From positions 124,001 to 188,000 of the forward strand of contig PEDN01001370.1 in assembly GCA_003864495.1 (NCBI GenBank): 64,000 nt of DNA. The letters are read 5' to 3'. Below the pieces are notes generated by a model. It did not search any database. It worked only from the letters and a program-made list of their open reading frames with translations, and was not told the DNA's origin. Below are positions 61,220 to 64,000 of this stretch, piece by piece. Made by a program: the position numbers and the translations under genes. Each line of letters begins with the position of its first letter. Position 1 is the stretch's first letter. The stretch comes from Nemopilema nomurai (Eukaryota > Cnidaria > Scyphozoa > Rhizostomeae > Rhizostomatidae).

Positions 61220-63308
61220 ATGACCAACAAATACTTGCCTGTTTGTGTGTTTTTAGTGCTTGCCGTTGCTGCCTTCGCTCAAAAAGGTTTGATTCGTTTC
61301 ATTTTGTATTCTGTTATGCTGTCATGAATAGTAATGTCGACAAATTGATCTTGCCTTTCGACGTGGTTTTTGACCAATATAAACGTTTCAGGTATTCATG
61401 AATGATGCTGCTGTGTTATTTGATTTTCGCCAGATTCTCCATTCGTAATTGTTTATTCCCTATTCGTAGTTTCTTTTGGAAAAATTTTGTTATTCCACGA
61501 ATTCTTCCACTCAAATGTTTTTTCGTTCACCTTGCAGAGCGAAAGACAAGGCACCTAAGAAACCTGGACTGTTCCCCAAGACCAGCCGTGGTGGAAACCA
61601 AGCCGATGTTTTACCCCTATTTCGTCAGTCTCCACAGGTGCAATGGCTCCGTTGGTACCCGATCCCCCGCTCTGATTCGGTGTGTGCCGAAGAAGACCCA
61701 AAACTTTCAGGTTACCTTGAACCTAGGCACTGTGAAACGCATTATAACCATGGAGAACCACACAGAATGCAAAGCTGAGTGTTCGCTGAAGAGGGAGGAC
61801 TGCCCCTACCCAGGGGTGTATGACGCCGATAATTGTAGATGCCGGTGCCTCCACTGGTCCCCACCAAAAGACATGCAACAATGTGGCCCCTTAAAAAGGT
61901 ATGTAGTCCAAATTGGCCATTACCAGCTCATTTTATGTGCTATAAAATTGGTCGCTCCAGCTTACAATTAACTGTACTTCCAATGATGTTGAGAAAAATC
62001 GTCAGGGCTAACGTTAGTTCCTTTACGAAAATTTCCGATTTTCAACTGATCTGTAGGCGTACCTGTAGCATCAATACCACGCTCTGTTGACAAGGTCATG
62101 CCAGCACGTTTTGTTTCGCTTTTGCAAATGACTTTGTTTTTGAGACAAATCAACCCACGCCAAAACTGAAGCTCAATCACGTGTAAGCTCGATCACGTGT
62201 AATTTCATCGTGTAATTTTACCGTGCAATTTCATCGTGCAATTTCATCGTGCAGTTAATAAAATCGTGTAATCACATCGTGTTGCCTTATTCTCTTCACA
62301 GCTGGAGCAGAATCAAGTGTGGCTGTGTCTGCAACAAAGTCAAGAGTTGTCCCTCCAGGTACATGTTCGATGAAGGATCGTGTTCGTGTAAATGCAAGCC
62401 CAAACGCAAACTGAAGTGTGAGTCGATGGGGGGAACTTTCATTGCGGAAAAATGCAAGTGCAAGAATATACAGCGCCAAACAGCAGAAAACACAGAGGAT
62501 GAAGGTAAGCTGGAATTTCCAATCATTCTTCTTCTTTAAGCAAGAAGTCAACGTTTGAAAAAGGAAACCTGTGCCAATTGTTTAAAGTTACTGAAATTGA
62601 AGTGCAAATTACTGAAAGAGACACTCGTTGTTGTTGTTGTTGCACATCCTGAAGTTTCTATCTAGAAACGCAAGTCTTGTGAGACATGACGCATTAACGA
62701 ACAATTCCTGTTTTCTTTGTAGATTCCTTTGTTGGAAGCACGACATTTTGGATTTATGCCTTGATTGGAGAGTTCTTCTTCCTTCTGTTCTGCTTCGACC
62801 TTATACTGTGCTGCAAGAAAATGGGCCTAATCTATAGAATAACACGGGCGTGTTGCAAAGACAAGACGCCTGAAGCAGATACCGATTACTGCGCGGAGGC
62901 ATCGCCAAAAGAACTGAAAAGTAAGTGTACTTTTAACTTGGAGTATCTATTTCATGGGCAAAAGCTGTTTTTGCCTAGAAATATATCATCACCCTAGTGC
63001 AGTAGAAAGGCATAATGTTAGTTAGATTTAGGGACGCTTCACAGAAAGATAAAAGTTTGATGAAATGTCGAGGCAAAATGGCTTACAAAGTAGCTTGTTC
63101 GACTCATTTCAATACCACGTTATTGTTTAATGCTTCTTTTGTTGCTGTTGTTGTTGCTGTTGTTGTTGCTGTTGTTGTTGCTTTTACAACTCATTGATGA
63201 ATGGATGCTTTTCTTTCAGTACATTTCAATGAAGGCTGCCACACGTCCTTCTCCAGTTTACACAACATCCCCGAGGCCACACATTATGGTGAAATAAGGC
63301 AGTTTTGA
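61220..63308 (+). CDS. Membrane-anchored VEGF-C/D-like protein, gene D
   Basis: Exons 61220-61286, 61538-61898, 62302-62504, 62723-62920 and 63220-63308 (phases 1, 2, 1, 1) give 305 residues. This is the most compact member. The signal peptide includes PVCVFLVLAVAAFAQ. The cystine-knot domain has LDCSPRP, FYPYFVSLHRCNGSVG, ALIRCVPKK and ENHTEC with a sequon. The CxCxC repeats are C-x10-CRCRC, then CGCVC and CSCKC, and the closing unit GTFIAEKCKCKN, which resembles the end of VEGF-C. The transmembrane helix (about 219-238) reads FWIYALIGEFFFLLFCFD and is followed by Cys/Lys residues. The tail ends THYGEIRQF, where YGEI could be an SH2-type site if phosphorylated. Exon lengths and phases match A and C closely, so A, C and D form the tight subgroup. 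Confidence 0.88.
63138..63181. repeat. GTTGTTGCT tandem repeat
   Basis: About four to five units of a 9- to 12-bp TTGTTGCTG-type repeat lie in the last intron of gene D. It is not coding in the model. Confidence 0.8.
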
Positions 63309-64000
63309 TGCAGAACGAGAACTAATGATGGCGAGATGTGAAGAATTATAAATAGAAAGAACAACGATAATTTATTTAAAGTACTCTTAGCTTCAGTTGA
63401 CAACGGTGTCTTAAAACCCGCGTTATTTAAACCAATGTCACGTGTCATTGTGACGTCAAATCATCCCCTCACAACATGAAATGTTTTGTGATATAGAACG
63501 TATCTAACTAATTTGACAGTTCTGTGTAAATATCGAAAGTTAAAGGTTTTATATATATATATATATACACATATTTATAAAATTTAATATGCAAACATCT
63601 CACCATTTTGAACAGCATGCAAATTACGCCATATTGTTATTTAAATTATTTGAAGCCTATTAAAGTTATTTACATAATCAAAAGCCATTTTCTTGCAATG
63701 TGTTTATTCCTGTTGAATTATGACAAATAAGTTTGGATTTGGATTTGACAACACTCTTTTCCCGACCAACCAATCCGTAAGCCATTTACAAAATTTTCTC
63801 AAAATTTCCGCACATTCTATACGACCATGAGAAACTTCCTTATGGCCATTGAACAATAAAGTGTCGTTGCATCTTCGTACTTTCGAAGCCGATACTTGAA
63901 GGGCCGGCAGCTGTTTATTATGCTAATTGCCGTGGAAACCAAGGCGTTCAAACACCCGAGCCTTAAGTGGTGACCTTGATACTTCATTAGAGAGGAAGAA
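63309..64000. other. 3' flank of gene D to window end
   Basis: Probable 3' UTR with an (AT)n run at about 63550-63568 and an ATTAAA-like signal near 63660. No further gene seen. Confidence 0.45.

Noticed and set aside
24421..62504. Cysteine-rich exons of genes A-D read as secreted cnidarian peptide toxins
   Set aside because: Cysteine spacing matches the VEGF cystine knot and CxCxC repeats, and each gene continues into a TM helix and tail; small-toxin scaffolds do not fit.

Overview
This is eukaryotic, AT-rich, intron-bearing genomic DNA from an animal. Gene content and intron style suggest a cnidarian, most likely an anthozoan (stony coral or sea anemone). The reasons are short GT-AG-spliced metazoan genes (LC8 dynein light chain, SRSF1-type splicing factors, a TRAF3-like adaptor, an MFSD6-like transporter), degenerate LINEs of two different clades, many small terminal-inverted-repeat elements, and a short TTAGGG-type interstitial telomeric tract. 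The species assignment is inference; the gene families are read directly from the sequence.

Layout. 0.47-4.4 kb: minus-strand gene for a long coiled-coil protein, seven exons in frame. 5.1-6.8 kb: intronless minus-strand MFSD6-like transporter broken by one frameshift. 7.1 kb: a tRNA-like sequence with perfect A and B boxes. 7.8-8.6 kb: three copies of a short palindrome pair. 10.9-14.0 kb: SRSF1-like gene a (minus). 15.3-15.6 kb: LC8 dynein light chain (minus). 16.6-17.9 kb: SRSF1-like gene b (plus). 20.8-21.9 kb: dead LINE. 22.5-63.3 kb: four plus-strand paralogues, here called A to D, with one shared five-exon architecture. 39.6-46.6 kb, between B and C: a complete eight-exon TRAF3-like gene on the minus strand, with transposon-like inverted repeats at its 3' end and in its introns. 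48.3-50.0 kb: a decayed R2/NeSL-like retrotransposon (minus).

The most interesting content is the A-D array. Each gene reconstructs, with every splice phase agreeing (1-2-1-1), into a signal peptide, a PDGF/VEGF-type cystine-knot domain, VEGF-C/D-style CxCxC repeats, one transmembrane helix and a short cytoplasmic tail. VEGF-family ligands are normally secreted, so a tandem family of membrane-anchored VEGF-C/D-like proteins is unusual. All four lack the two interchain cysteines. A, C and D have together lost both partners of one knot disulfide that B keeps, and they share an intramembrane glutamate.

Two other genes (SRSF1-like a and the MFSD6-like gene) each need exactly one extra base to restore a full-length family product. 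This points to base drop-out in the assembly or to recent decay. Gene models were built by eye from splice consensus, phase and family alignment; no search or transcript data were used.
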